From NCBI GenBank assembly GCA_033980235.1, contig CM067068.1, positions 140,001 through 204,000 on the forward strand: a DNA stretch of 64,000 nucleotides, written 5' to 3'. Below, piece by piece: positions 13,001-28,000 of this stretch. Position 1 is the stretch's first letter. Every line of letters starts with the position of its first letter. The stretch is from Diadema setosum (Eukaryota > Echinodermata > Echinoidea > Diadematoida > Diadematidae). A program made the translations under genes and the position numbers. The notes beneath the pieces were generated by a model, which ran no database searches, was not told where the DNA came from, and was given only the letters and a program-made list of their open reading frames with translations.

Positions 13001-16000
13001 TCTCCCAAGGTCCTCTCGACAGAGTCACATTCAGTCATCAATTCGAACAGAAAGGATTATTGGCAGAGTAACTCTCACAGTGTTAGTTATATGAAAGGTA
13101 CTTTAACCTGAAACACGGAAATTCAGGGAAACTTTTGAGGTACCAAAACTTTTTATTATCTTTAACTGGTAAGCCTTCAAATTGAAGAAATTGTTAATAC
13201 TACTGTTAATATCCAATTTTCAAAACACTCCGAGCAATTGTCAAAATATGGGGCAAAAAATTGGGACAGTTTAAAATTTTTGCTTGACCTTTGACCCCCA
13301 TGGCCCAAATCTTTTCAAGCAGAATCATAGGGCAGTAATGCATGATTCAGTGTATACAGTGAGTAACCTCCACGGTATGGAGAAAATAGTGTAATTTCAG
13401 GATTAAATAGTAGAATTGTATCGTTTTAACCTGACCTTTGACACCATGACCCCAAAATTCCCAAGATAATCATTGTCAGGCAGTACATGCGTATGTACAA
13501 AGTTTCATGAAGATACCTCGAGCCACATGCAAGATATGGAGGAAAAAGAGATTGTGGCAAAATTGTAGCATTTTCCCTTGACCTTGACCCCATGGTCAAA
13601 AACTTTCCTGAGAGAATCTTAATCTGTTAATACCTTCATAAGCTACATTTCATGAAACTACCTTTAGACATGGCAGAAATACTACAGGGGAAAGGTGAAA
13701 TTTGACAAATTTTACTTTAACCCTAAAAAGACTGGGGGGGGGGGGCTTTTTGGGCCCCCCTCGACATTTTTTGCGATAAATCTGGAACGTAAAAGTCTCA
13801 CGCCACGACGTTTCATGACTTTTTTCTTTTAAGTCTTGCGCAACTTTTGAGACCAAATTCGCGGCACCCGGGTATGCGGTTCTGAAGTTACACAATATTT
13901 TGTCAGTGCATGTCAGACCCGAAATTGCTCAAAAACGTGATTTCATGTACAAATCCGATGCAAATTCTGTTTCTGACCAAAATTCATAAATGTATCGTTA
14001 TTTTTACTTTCACTGATCAAAATCAATTAATTTCATGTTCTTTATGATCAAAATAGTGTTGCTGATGATTTCCATCGAAAAAAACAATAAAAAAACAAAA
14101 AGTCAAAAACAATGAAATACCGTTTTTTTTATGTACATTCAATAAGAACCCTACACAGAGTACCTAAACCAAAAATTAGCTGTTTTGGACCTTTAATTGC
14201 AGATTTACAGCCATTTTTTAAATTCATGCATAAATTAGCATAATTAATTGATAAAAAATAAATTTGAATATTTGTGAAATAATTACCTATTCAGTTTTGT
14301 AGATTACCTTGGGGGTGACGTGCGTGCCAATTTTCCTTGCGATCGCGCGGTCAGTGGCCAAGATCTTGCGGGGGGGGGGCCAATGAGGCCCCCCCCCCCC
14401 CCCCCCAGTCCTACGAGGCATCAAAATAGCCCAGTCTTTTTAAGGTTAAACTTGAGTATGTGCACCCAAAAGTTGATAGGCACAGCTTCAACTACAACAT
14501 TGATACATTTGCCATGTTTCATTTGGATACCTTAATCAGTTCTTAGGTTACACTGTCCACAACATCAATTACAGATGAACAGAAGGACGAATAGAAGGAC
14601 TGACAACCAGAAAACCAAATGCCTACAACACTTCATGGCGAAGGCATAAATAAAAGTCCCAATACGGAGGGTAGTTGGGACTAAAATTAAGGTTTGAGCT
14701 CCATTACTGCATTGCATCAATAACATGAGGTGCAGATGTGAAATGTGTACAAATCTGAGGTACAGAAATCACATTGAAGAAATTGATTTGCAATAGGGGC
14801 ACAAAATATTATGTCCTCAAAAGAAACATGGCTTTGAATCTGCATATTTTATTGTAAACTATTCCAGGCCTGTCAACCTCTGCTGATGAAAAAGACAGAA
14901 AGAAAGAAAGAAAGAAAAATATTGATGCATAATTAAATGAAGAAATACATAATGGTAACATTTATATTATATTGGAGGGCTATGAATGGGATACCAGGGA
15001 ATATTGCACGAACTAGGGCCAATATTGCACAAATCGAAGATGAGTGCAATATTGGCCCTAACAAGTGCAATATTCCCTGGTACTCCATGAATCAAGGCCA
15101 TCCAATATAATTATTATCATCTACACAATCAAGTAGAGCAAGCATTTGTAAACTGCACAAAATTACTTGGCTTCTACTCGTCTTTGAAGTTAACTCGGCA
15201 GTCACATTCCAGCGCTGAAAAGAGGAAGCCCCTAAAACTGCGTACATGAAACAAACAACTAGCAAGATGCTTGCGCGCTTGTGAATTGTAACAAAAACTA
15301 AACAACGCGCACTAGTAGCAAGCGTTTGCGCATTCAGCAAGCGCTCGCGCAATAGAGACAGAATTGAATACGGCATGATCTTGAACGGCAAGTAACAACG
15401 GTAGCCTATGGGGAATTAATACGTTGGCCTATGCGTTTCGTTCAATATGCTGATATTGAACGGTAAAAATTGAGCAGACTACAATACGCGTTTTTAATGT
15501 GCCGCTAAAACGTCCTATATAGATGATAATAGTATTTGTTGGTCAACAATTGGAATACTGCACCTAACATGAATTTTTCATTAATTGCAGGGGGAAAAAA
15601 TTCTATTCTTACAAAATATACATTCTTTTTGAATGAAGAAAAAAAAATACTGAATATTATAAAAAGCATATTAGCTGACAGATCTGCCACTCTGTCCAAT
15701 AAATACAGTAACTGCTCTTTAAAACTAGCAACTGCATTATATAGTTGTGAGACCAGTAGAAAAATGATGCTGTTATCAAAGATGAGCTTGGATCCAAGTT
15801 AATGATTATCAATCAACTACCTGTTGCAGTAACAATCTCCTGCCACGGCCGTCTTGCAATGATGCGCATCTGAGAAGACACAACAAGGGACATTAAGGAC
15901 CAAATGCGCACGGTGGAGTCTCGAGAGCAGGAGGCCAGGACAAACGGACGATTTGGGTGCATGGTGAGGCCATACACATCAGCACCATGGTCTAGCACTT

Positions 16001-19000
16001 GGTCTATGCATGCACCATCCCTGTAAAATAAACAGCATATTCAATACAATGTGTGTTCTGAGGATAACTGTACAGACATCAGTGAGGAGGGGTCAACTGG
16101 GGTCTAACTTTCAAGATATTGAAATGAAAAGGAACAAAAAATGCATGGCATATGAAGGAGATAATCTATGGGTTCATTCATATCCAACGAGGGCATATAG
16201 ACTGCAACATTAAGTTTATTGGGCATTCCTCACTTCTCACATACAGGTAATCACTGCTGTTAGTATTAGTAAAAGGCTTTTCCTTATCATCTTAACCTGA
16301 GGACAGACTAATTTTTCAACATGCATTTCACATAGACACCTGCCCCAGTATACTCTGGACTTGTCCTCAACGGGTAAGAGAAGTTCACTGATAAATTGCC
16401 ACTGATCAAAGATTAAACTTTAACCCTCTATGCATAAGGGAAATCTTTGTTCCATTAATTTGTCATCATTATGCCAAAGAACATTATCATTAAACTTACC
16501 TAGTAGAATTTATGGCCAGAAAATGACATTCTAGCTAAATTTTGGTGACATGTGTGATCTTGACTAATGACCTATCACCATTATCAAGTTCATGCAAATC
16601 ATTACTGATTTATTTCTGTGTTGTCCATCATCTTTCAATACCACTGGACATTTTACTGGAAGCAATGGCTGGAAAAGTTATGGAAATGAACTGGGCATTT
16701 GACATTACAGTTTAAGCTAAAACACCATAGCAACGAGATAACATCAACAAGTTTTAGTTTCAATACTTAATCAACCTTTGAAAATACAACAAATGGCAGC
16801 TCAGTATCAAACCTTTTATACTCAAATCATAAGGGTGCTAGGGGCATTGCATTTTTATGTTTAACATCTATACATATGTCCCACACAGTTCTGACTTAAG
16901 CACTTCATGTAAATGATATTCTATCTACATCTACTGATCCTACATTCTATTACCATCAGATGTTCCTCTATGAAATTATAGCTGAAACTGTCATTTTCAG
17001 GTATAGTTCAATGACCATTGACCTTGGGATATTTTTGGCCAAAATCAACTGATCTAACAATATCTTGGTAAGATGGCTGGAGGGACAGATATCAAAGTAC
17101 CTTACCCCTTATAACATTAACAGCATGTACAACACTGTGGCATAAAAAAAAAACTAGAAATGTCGCTACGGCAACTGGTATGCCTCCGCCATAATGCATG
17201 GTTCTCCTAATAGGTCTATAGTACAATGTCTTCACAATGTGTGATGACAGTTCCACATAGTTGGAAAATTATCAAAATGACAGGTTTGTCACAAATGTGC
17301 TGAATGTTCACTTTCTTTGAACTAGGATGAATGACTAAATTGTCACAGTGCAGGTATTTGGGGATTTGAAGATTTTTACATGACTTCTGACCCTTTTATA
17401 AGTTTATGCATTGAGTAATTTACAAGGTATGGAGAAAAAGTGTAATTTCAGTTTTGAATGGTAAAATATTAGTATGTAAACCTGGCTTCTGACCCTTGAC
17501 CTTTGACCTTAAAGTTCCAAAGAGAATCACTGTTAGGTAGAACATACATAAATACGTTTCGTTATGTTACCTTGAGTTATTTTCAAGATATGGAGGAAGT
17601 GAAATTTAGCACTTTCACTTGACCTTTGACCTACTGACCTTTGACCTTTTGACCTTTGGGCAAGAAACTCCACACAGAATATCTATTGGGTAATACAATC
17701 AATCAAGAAAAATCCTGCGGGCATTGCATAAATATGAGGGAAGTAGTGACATTTTGAGGAGTTGACCTTGCCCTTTGACCCCTGACCTTTGACCCATGAC
17801 CCCCAAATTCCCTAGCCAGTAAGTACATGCATATATAATTAGTTCCACAAAGATACCTTGAACCACTTGCGAGATATGAAGAAAAACGCGCCATTTCAAC
17901 ACTTTGACTTGACCTTTGACCTCATAACCCAAAACTCTCTCTGGAGAATCTTTACTTGGTAGGTCATATATACACTAAGTTTCAAGAAAATACTTTCAAG
18001 CATTGCATGGAAATGGGGAAAAAAGTGAAATTTTGAGCATTTGACCTTGACGTTTTGACCTTTGACCTGGAGTATGTGCACCTTAAAGCTGATAGGCACA
18101 ACTTCGCCCACTCATACATATACAGTAAACCTCGCTTAAGTCGACATCGTATAAGTCGACAACTCGCTTAAGTCGACATAATAAAAAATCCCTATTTTTG
18201 CCTTTGTTATTCCTTGAAAATTTCTTCGTCTTAGTCGACATTTATAAGTCGACAACTCACGTAAGTCGACCTGATTTTTGAGTGCCAACTGAGCTGAAAT
18301 ACGTGTTAATTCGATCGTCTAAGCCGACATAATTTTTTTCACTCAAAATCTTATCGCCATTCTCTGAAAAAGAATTGTTTTCCCGCTCCGATTCGCAGCA
18401 TTTCTACTCGGTAATTCTCTAGTGTACGGCGCGGTAGCGTTCGCGGCGCGATGCGTCCATTGTCTTGTACGTCAGAATAGAGAGGGCATACACTCATTTA
18501 CATTGAAGAATTACAATTAATGTAGTAGTACCCAAAGCAGTTCACTTTGCCCTTTTTCTCCTTCTCGTTATTCTCAAAACGCACAAATTTTGTACACCTA
18601 TAGGTCCTAGTAGAGAATCATCATCAGAACATGAAATACTTGTTTCCGTTTATCCAAATATTCTAACGTTAATTATTCCGAAGCGGTATTAGAAACCTGG
18701 GCCCGTTTTTAGAAAATTAATCAAAATGCAACTACAGGTAATTAATTGCAACTAAAAAGCAAATGCAGGTGTATCAAATCACGAGCAACTTTGCACAAAT
18801 GCGTTGCTGAAAAGGCTTGCGTTTGATAATCATATGAAACTAGAAAATAGTTGTACGAACCTGAAACTCAATTGCGTTTAAACGCAACTCTAAAAATCAA
18901 ATGAAGTCCATCGATTCACGCGCAACGCTGTATTCAAACGCAAGAACGTTGCAGAGAAGACTTGCGGTTTTCGTAAGAAACTAGAAACTGCGTTTAAAAG

Positions 19001-22000
19001 CAACCCTTAACATCTACGGAGGTGCGTTACTGTTGAAAAGTCTTGCATTATTTTTGATTTCGTACGCAAAGTTAAAAATTAAACGCAACTCTGAAATTCA
19101 AATGCAATTGCAAGTCCATCATAACACCGGGAACACGTAAAGACTTGCATTTGATAATTATACGAAACTAGAAAATTGTAGGGAACTTTTTTTTTTTTAA
19201 ACTCAATTGCGTTTAAGCGCGATTCTAAAAATCAAATGCAAGTCCATCAAATCACACGCAATGCTGTATTTAAACGCAAGAGCGTTGCGGAGAAGACTTG
19301 CAGTTTTCGTACGAAACTATAAGAAACTACGTTTAAACTCATCTCTATACATCTACGGAAGTGCGTTATTTTTTAAAAGACTTGCATTATTTTTATTTCG
19401 TACGCAAAATCAAAAATTAAACGCAACCCCAAAAATCAAATGCAGGTCCATCAAATCACACGGAACGCTGAAAAGACTTGCATTTGATAATCATCCGAAA
19501 CTAGAAAATTGTATCTAAGAAACTTAAACTCACTTGCGTTTGAACGCAATTCTAAAAATCAATTGCAAGTCCATCAAATCACAAGCAACGCTGTATTTAA
19601 AACGCAAGAGCGTTGCAGAAAAGACTTGCGGTTTTTGTATGAAACTAAAAACTGCATTTAAACGCATAAAATCTATACTGAAGTGTGTTATTGTTGACAA
19701 GACTTGCATTATTTTCTATTTCGTAACGGAACTTTCGCCCTGACCGAACTTAGTCTGCACTAGCAGAGGAAAGACATCGCCACATTTACACGTTTTAAAC
19801 TACCGAAACGCATGCTGCTTCACGAAATGTCAATGAAAAAAATAGTAGCAAATTAATGTCACAGTTCGCTATGCCGAAGGTTTAAATCTCAGTCCAAAGT
19901 TAAGTTAGTCCGACGACAGAAAGAGAGTTGTTTTTACGCGGGTTAGTAATCCGAAAGATGTCGTTTTCGGATTAACAAACTTTTCTTCTTGTTTTTATTT
20001 CAGACTGGCCCGCGCCGTACAGAGCGGTAATGTTGCAAATCGGAGCGCGAGAACAATTCATTTTCAGAGTAGTGCAATACAAGTAGAAATTTTACGCAAA
20101 ACAAATATGGCGACTTAGGGAAGGAAAATCACACATCTTATTTCAACTCAGTCGGCACTGAAAAATTATCTCGACAGAATCATACAAATTCACACGCATA
20201 TCTTCGCAGCAACGCACTTGAATCTAAAGCGCAAAGTTGTATGCAATTTGGGGTATATGCGTTTGATTTTTCAAAGCAAATCTAAAACGTACAGTGTCTA
20301 GAAACGGGCCCAGTTTTCCGATCCCGCTCTCTTAAAATCTCTCTAGAGTTTTAGGAATTGTGCGTTGTCATTACTAATCCGCGCGAGATTTATGCATGAA
20401 CTAAAACATAACTGTTGCTAATGCCAGTAGGTATGTTTTGGCGGCAAAAGTAGTAAGATTTGGGTAGCGATCCATATCGTGATCTTATTCTGTATAGGCG
20501 AAATTTAGTTTTCATTCATAAGTCGACAAAATGTCGACTTACGTGTAAGTCGACGTGTTTTTCTCAGTCCCGATTACGTCGACTTACGCAAGGTTGACTG
20601 TACATTATATATGCCAAGTTTCATTAGGATACCTCAAACAGTTTTTTAGTTACGCTGTCCACAAAATTGATTACAGACAGAAGGACGGACGGATGGACGG
20701 ACATATGGAAAAACCCGAAAACATGCCTTCGGCACCACTTCGTGGCGGAGGCATAAAAACCAATTCACACATATTAAAAGTACAACTTGTGAAGGAAGGA
20801 ATAGTCTGACCTTGTGTCCCAGACTCTGATGGTGTAGTCCCAGGAGCCAGAAATCAGGAGGTAAGGGATCTCAGGGTTCCACATCAACCCTCTCACATTG
20901 GCTTTGTGTCCCACAAGGATGTTGACACAGCTTTCCTGTGTGTAGTCCCATATTCGTATTGTTCTGAGAACAGCCCAAATGGTACAGAGTTATTTATGTG
21001 TATGTACAGGCATATCAAAGAAGGACACAGACTATTACATAAAAATGATTGCCTAATGTGGCATGTTACCTCAACAGATGTAAAGAGTTGTCAGAAAACT
21101 GATTTCCATACAAATAGGTTTCACACAGCTTTTCTTTTCTGCTAGGTTCTTGTTATTGTTGCAAACTACATTCAGTTGATCAAAACGTTTTACACAAGAG
21201 ACAATAGAGAAGATTTGATAAATTCACAGACATGATCCTTCACAAACTACTTACAGCACTAAGAATATGTCACATCACTTAGAGTTTGTCATCAAACTAA
21301 CAACTTAAAAACTAGATGAATTAATCATAATGGTGACAATAAATGCTCCTGTCTATACCAATTATTGGATTTTAAAGAAATCCTTTCTTTTTCCTATACT
21401 TTTACAATCAGCCCAGAAAGTTCAACCCTAGGAGACAGCATCTTTTACACTAATATCTCCATCAGACTAAGAAAAAGAAATGAAAAGTATTGTCACATTG
21501 AAAATGCATTTCTATGCCGTTTCATGTATTTTATTTATAACAGTCATTCAACTAGGCAAGTCATGTTTATGTGCAGGGAGAACGAGACTGTAGCCATATT
21601 CAGACGTATTTCTAGTCGGAGTAAAAATTTATCGCTCGGCAATTAAAATTCAAATTAATGCATATCTTACCACGACCCTTGTGTCCACACGACGGTCGTG
21701 GGAAGAAACTCCGACCAATTTATGTGCGAGGGTCAGTGTAACTTCAGGAAGTGGTATCGCCGCACACATCGACCATGCGATTGTTTTTTTACCAGTGGCA
21801 TTTGTCTTCTCCATTCTTGTTGATGGAAATTTTGGCATGAGCGGTAGCTTCTTCGTCGCGATCGATTAGGTTAGAATTGGGCTACACGTGCACGTGTACT
21901 CGCAAAATGTCAACATTGCGATTGACCCAGGAAGTTTTACCTAGGTCTTAAGGTATGTAAGTTTATAGATACTCCCGAGGGCTTGTCCGCACAGGCAATT

Positions 22001-25000
22001 TACTCCGACCGGCTAGTCGTGGTAGCGAGATATTCCTGAGAAAATCAGGAGTATCTCGTTCGGAGGAAGAGGTTGTGGTAAGTTCCTCCGATCGGAGGAA
22101 GTTACCACGTCCTTGTTCAGACGGGCACTACTCCGACCTATCCTCCGAAGTTACTCCGACCAAGCTTCCTCCGACCCTTCCTCCAAAGTTACTCCGACCA
22201 AAATTGCCTCCGTCTGAACACAGCTTGTGAGTGAGAGTGAGCGAGTGAGAGAGAAAGTGAAAGAGAGAAAAAGTGTGACGACAGGTGTCAATGTTACGCA
22301 AACTGTGCCATCGATGACCGAGACCAGTTTACTCTTTTGCATATCAATTAATAGCTAGGTATAAGGAAAGACAGAAAATAGCTCCAGTACCGGGAGTGTG
22401 CTGTAGATGTTTCTTTCAAGTCCTTTTATTTGTATCAAATGCCTATTTCCAATGCCTCGAAAAGGAGTGCCCTAGCAGAGTAGGCAATTTACTGTAGAGT
22501 TGAGTTCTCTCGTGGCAGACACCATATAGATTTCGTCGGGAGCACACTTATTTAACTCGGTGGCAGGAAAACCACCTGCCACACCCAGACGCCATTTGGC
22601 ACAATATTTTAACCAGAGCTCAATTTCGTTTGCGGCCAGGAGCCACACACCTACAGCCTTTGTGCAGCTTTACAGCAGACAGGGCGAACAGACATTTAAT
22701 CCATATTTCCACCGGTCATCGGTAAGTTAATTACAGTTTGAAAATTTTGTCATGTATAAAGATTTGAATGTACCTCAGGGCATCACAGCCCCGGAGAACC
22801 CCCCAAACTAGTGATGAGTATATTGCAATGGTGTATAGCTTATTAAAATGAAGCAGTGATGTTCGACAAAATATACACTGTTATATTTATAATTCCTGCA
22901 ATATTTTCTTGTGTGAATTATGTATGTGAAATGGATAATAACGCAGATCTCAATTTTCACTGTGATGTCAGGATTCTAAGTTGGCAACCTTTTTGTGTGT
23001 GTGTGATTAGAAGGCACCCCATTGGTATATGTCGCATTTAAATAATTTTGTAGATGGCACCGAGGTCCAATTTACTCCCAGGCAGACGCATTCCCAGCAG
23101 CGCGACTGTGTCCTCCCCTCGCTAGGGAGAGCCTTTGGACGCCAGTGACTGCAGAACACGTGTCCCTCGCAATCTTTTGGAGTTGGAACAGGGATATAGG
23201 ATGTTCCACCTCAACCTCGAAACCTCGCATCCACGGGCGCTCCACCCAAAAGGTTATGTGCTTGAAGCTAGAAATTGTTAACAATTAATTTGTGACTCTT
23301 TGGACAACGCAGGTGAGAGATGAACCGGATGGGTGCATGACACCCCTGTAGACATGATTGATAATGATGTGAAGATGTGGGCTGAAATTGTAAGGTGAAT
23401 GTAATGTGAACACAATTTGAATATTGGTAATTTCATAATTGTGGGTTAGAACAGAATCCTGATGTCAGCGGAGGCAGTGTAGTACAAGACGAACGCTATA
23501 ACGGTCGTGCGTGCGGGCTGGTCACCCTAGGATCAGCACTGCGGTGATGTGAATAGTGCTGCGTTTGATATTGAGGTCTATATATTGAAGTCTGTAATTA
23601 TTCGGAATAAAGTGACCAGTCGAAATCACAGGTGAAGCCGGACCAAGCCAAGGTCCTGTTCACACAGTTGTAGAACATAGGTGGTGTTAATTAATCTCAT
23701 AAATCTCATAGAATACAGAATTTTGGCTTTGTATTCTGTGTTGGTCACAAACCACTGATTTCGGTTTTGTAAATACTTTCACAAATTGTTTTAATAAAGT
23801 GTACATAAAATTAAATGGCACAAGTGTGATCGAGTTATGATTTAAGTCCGCCCATGTGACAAGTATTCTAAATGACTAACTTCAGTGCTTTGAGTATAAG
23901 TGTTGGGTTTTTTTTTCTTTTGTAAATTTATGCAAAAGAAACAGAGTGAGGATCAACAAGAGAAGGATATCACTTCTAAATTTACAGCATAGATACACTA
24001 TCACTGCATTTCACTATCACAGACAACATTCTAAAGGATGAAAAACATTGGTTAGACTGGATAATACCCATCACACTTAAAGTGCATCAACATCAATTCG
24101 TACAAATTATATTATCAGTCAAAAATCAAACACAACAAAGCCTCAAATCTAAAGCTACTCTTTCATATCAACGTATATCTGTGCAATTTGACTGTCAGTG
24201 ACCAAATCAGATTTTTGATAAAGACCTTTCATTCAAATCATTCAATCAATCAATCACTCACTCAATCAATCATTCAATCAATCAACATCTAAAGCTACTC
24301 ATTCATATATAGGGCTACCGGTACTCATTTATATTTAGAGCTATTTATTCATATTCACAGCTACTCATTCACATTTACAGTGCTGTAAAGTTGCTCATTC
24401 ACATTCAAAGCTACTCATTCACATTTAAAGCTACTCATTCACATTTAAAGCTGCTCATTCACATTTAAAGCTAATCATTCACATTCAAACTACTCATTCA
24501 CATTCAAAGTTGCTCATTCACATTTAAAGCTACTCATTCACATTTAAAGCTACTCATTCATATTCAAACTACTCATTCACATTCAAAGTACTCATTCACA
24601 TTCAAAGCTACTCATTCACATTTAAAGCTACTCATTCACATTCAAAGTACTCATTCACATTCAAAGCTGCTCATTCACATTTAAAGCTGCTCATTCACAT
24701 CTTTACTCTTTCAGTCCCACTTCTGCTGCATCGATTCCCCTGTTTCTCTACCAACCCCAGTCAGCTATCAAAAGTTTACATATCTCTATCTAATCATCAC
24801 ATAGCAACATGTTGCTCTACCAGCACCACTTACCCATCATCTGAGCCACTGCACAAGATGCCATCTCTTAGAGGTGACCAGCGAACATGAAACACTTTGG
24901 CTGTATGCCCAGTGAAAGACTTCAATGGCTGATCACTGGATGTTGCTATGTAATATATCCTGACAGCCCCATCTCCACAGCCTGTTGCTAGCATATCTCT

Positions 25001-28000
25001 GCAGAAGGGAAATTTACAGCATCAAAGGGCAATCTCCAGGGTTGTCAGTTTCATACACATCTAGAATTAACAGTTAAACTATATACAGCATGCCCAGAGT
25101 TAAAATATGTCAGATAGTAGACCTACAGTATTAAAACAAAGTGAGAAATCCATGATTTCACAGAAAAGTAATCCTCTTTGTTGTTAACTTGTAATTATAG
25201 GCTGTTCTTTCATGGGATTATACATCCCTTTCTCTGTTTGCCTTTGATGGATGATTGCAACTCTATTTCAAGAATTTTCAAGAATTTCCCTGTGTATCAT
25301 TTGTTTACAATTCTCCCTACATGTATCACACTTAAAAAAACTCACTTATTGTTTGGACTCCAGTCACATCCAAAGACAGCAGCTGGGTGTCTGTATTTCT
25401 GTAACAGCTTTCCATCTATTTCACGAATAACACTGTAAGCAAGAGAGACAAAGAAAAACACACGCACGTCAATAACAAACAATGCAACAATAAAAATGCT
25501 ATTTCACAATATCACTGTAAACTCATTCCTCCACATCCCTGAAAAAACAAGGAAAAGTAGAAATCACGCGGTGCGTAATATATGTCCCCGCCGGAAGTAG
25601 CATTTAGTAGCAAAATGTACAATATAGGTAAAAAGATCAAGGTCAAAGGTCAAAGAAGTCAAAGGTCAAAATTCTATGTAGAAGTTTTGAAGCCCTCACC
25701 TAGTGCCATCACATAAAGCAAACGGAATCGAAATCGGGTTAGAAATGGCGAAGGAGTAGCATTTTGTAGCCAATGTACAATATAGGTAAAAAAATCAAGG
25801 TCAAAGGTCAAAGAAGTCAAAGGTCAAAATTCTGTGTAGAAGTTTTGAAGCCCTCACCTAGTGCCATCACATAAAGGAAACAGAATCGAAATCGGGTTAC
25901 AAATGGCGAAGGAGTAGCATTTGGTAGCAAAATGTACAATACAGGTCAAAAATCAAGGTCAAAAGTCAAAGAAGTCAAAGGTCAAAATTCTGTGTAGAAG
26001 TTTTGAAGCCCTCGCCTAGTGCCATCACTTAAAGCAAACGGAATTGAAATCGGGTTACAAATGGCGAAGGAGTAGCATTTTGTAGCAAAATGTACAATAT
26101 AGGTCAAAAATCAAGGTCAAAGGTCAAAGAAGTCAAAGGTCAAAATTCTGCGTAGAAGTTTTGAAGCCCTCACCTAGTGCCATCACATAAAGCAAACAGA
26201 ATCGAAATCGGGTTAGAAATGGCGAAGGAGTAGCATTTTGTAGGCAATGTACAATATAGGTCAAAAATCAAGGTCAAAGGTCAAAGAAGTCAAAGGTCAA
26301 AATTCTGTGTAGAAGTTTTGAAGCCCTCACCTAGTGCCATCATATAAAGCAAACGGAATCAAAATCGGGTTAGAAATGGCGAAGGAGTAGCATTTTGAAG
26401 CAAAATGTACAATATAGGTCAAAGGTCAAGGTCAAAGGTCACAACTGAAATTCTGTATACAAGTTTCAAAGCTCTCATGTAGTGCTATCATATAAAGCAA
26501 ACAGAATCAAAATCGGGTTAGAAATGGCGAAGGAGTAGCATTTTGAACATTTTGATCACACACGGACGCACGGACGGACGGACACACGGACACACGGACG
26601 CACGGACGGACACACGGACACACGGACACACACACGTACGGAGCCCGTTTCATAGTCCCCTGCTCGAACTCGTTCGGCGGGGACAAAAAATATGAAATGT
26701 ACTATGTGATTTTTTATGCAATGTTTATATTTCATGTTTTTTTAAAGAGTTGTCTTTTTTTATATCATTAGATAATAAAAATGATGAGCCTCACCAGAAG
26801 TTATCTGCTCCACAAGAAGCCAGCCTCCTGGAATCCTTCTGACACCATGCCACAGAGTAGATACTTGCCCCTCCATGCTGATAACAACAAATGATAACAT
26901 TACATAATCATTCATGCAAGGTAACACCTTCTTTTTTTAATAAGGCTAGCGCAAAAACAAACAAAAAAACTAGATATATCGCTGCGGCGACTGATATGCC
27001 TCCGCCATAACGCATGGTTCTCCTAATAGGTCTATAGTACAATGTCTTGACAATGTGTGATGACAGTTTCACACAATTGGCAAAATATTAAAATGACAGG
27101 TTTGACACAAATGTGCTGACTGTTCACTTTCCTAGAACTAGCTTCAATTGGATGAATGATTAAAACGTCAGAGTGCAGATATTTGGGGAACTGATGATTT
27201 TTACTTGACTTTTGACCGTTTTATAAGTTTATGCATTGAGTAATTTTCAAGGTATTGAGAAAAAGTATAATTTCAGTATCAAATGGGAAAATAGCATTAT
27301 CTAAACCTGGCCTTTGACCTTTGACCTCACAGTTCCAAAGAGAATCACTGTTAGGTTGAACATGCATAAATATGTAAGTTTCATGATGATACCTTGAGTT
27401 ACTTTTGAGATATGGAGGAAAAAGTGCAATTCAGCACTTTCACTTTGACCTTTTGACCTTTGACCTTTTGGCAAGAAACTTCCCACAGAATATATATTGG
27501 GTAATACATGTATACATCAAGTTAAAAAAAAAAAAAAAAACCTTCAGGCATTGCATAAATATAAGGAAAGTAGTGATATTTTGAAGAGTTGACCTTCACC
27601 TTTGACCCCCTGACCTTTGAACCATGACCCCCAACTTCCCTAGATAATCACTGCCCATTGGAACAAGCATATATACTAAGTTCCAAGAAGATACCTTGAA
27701 CCACTTGCGAGATATGGAGAAAAACATGAATTTTCAACCTTTTTTTTCACAAAATAACCTGTGACCTTTGACCTTTGACCCCGTGACCCTAAAATCCAAA
27801 CAAAGTATTATCCCCCCAGGATATACTCTCATACCAAGTTTGATGTAAAACCACCACACGGTTCTTGAGATATCGACAAAAACAAAACGGGACGGACGAC
27901 GTACGGACGAACGGACGGATGGACGACCCGAAAACATAATGCCTCCGGCCACTTCGTTGGCGGAGAAATAAAAATGTAAAAAGATAGCATAATGTATTAC

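Larger units (their letters stand above)
17152..20757 (+). mobile_element. Family B pearl/HINE-like element, copy B1 (interrupted)
   Basis: Starts ACTAGAAATGTCGCTACGGC, a small hairpin of the GTCGC-loop-GCGAC type, then TATGCCTCCGCCATAATGC. Degenerate units of about 140-150 bases carry TGACCTTTGACC runs. It ends with GACGGACGGATGG repeats and the hairpin TGCCTTCGGCACCACTTCGT, then GGCGGAGGCATAAA. A 2.5-kb mariner-like element (18123-20600) splits it just before the 3' block. Antisense in the intron between WDR17 exons 11 and 10. Confidence 0.8.

Noticed and set aside
14958..15115. Hairpin as a microRNA precursor.
   Set aside because: The stem is far longer than a pre-miRNA and extends into transposon-like arms.
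24284..24710. Regularly repeated short units that could be mistaken for a CRISPR array.
   Set aside because: The units are contiguous 20-bp tandem repeats without spacers, in an animal intron.
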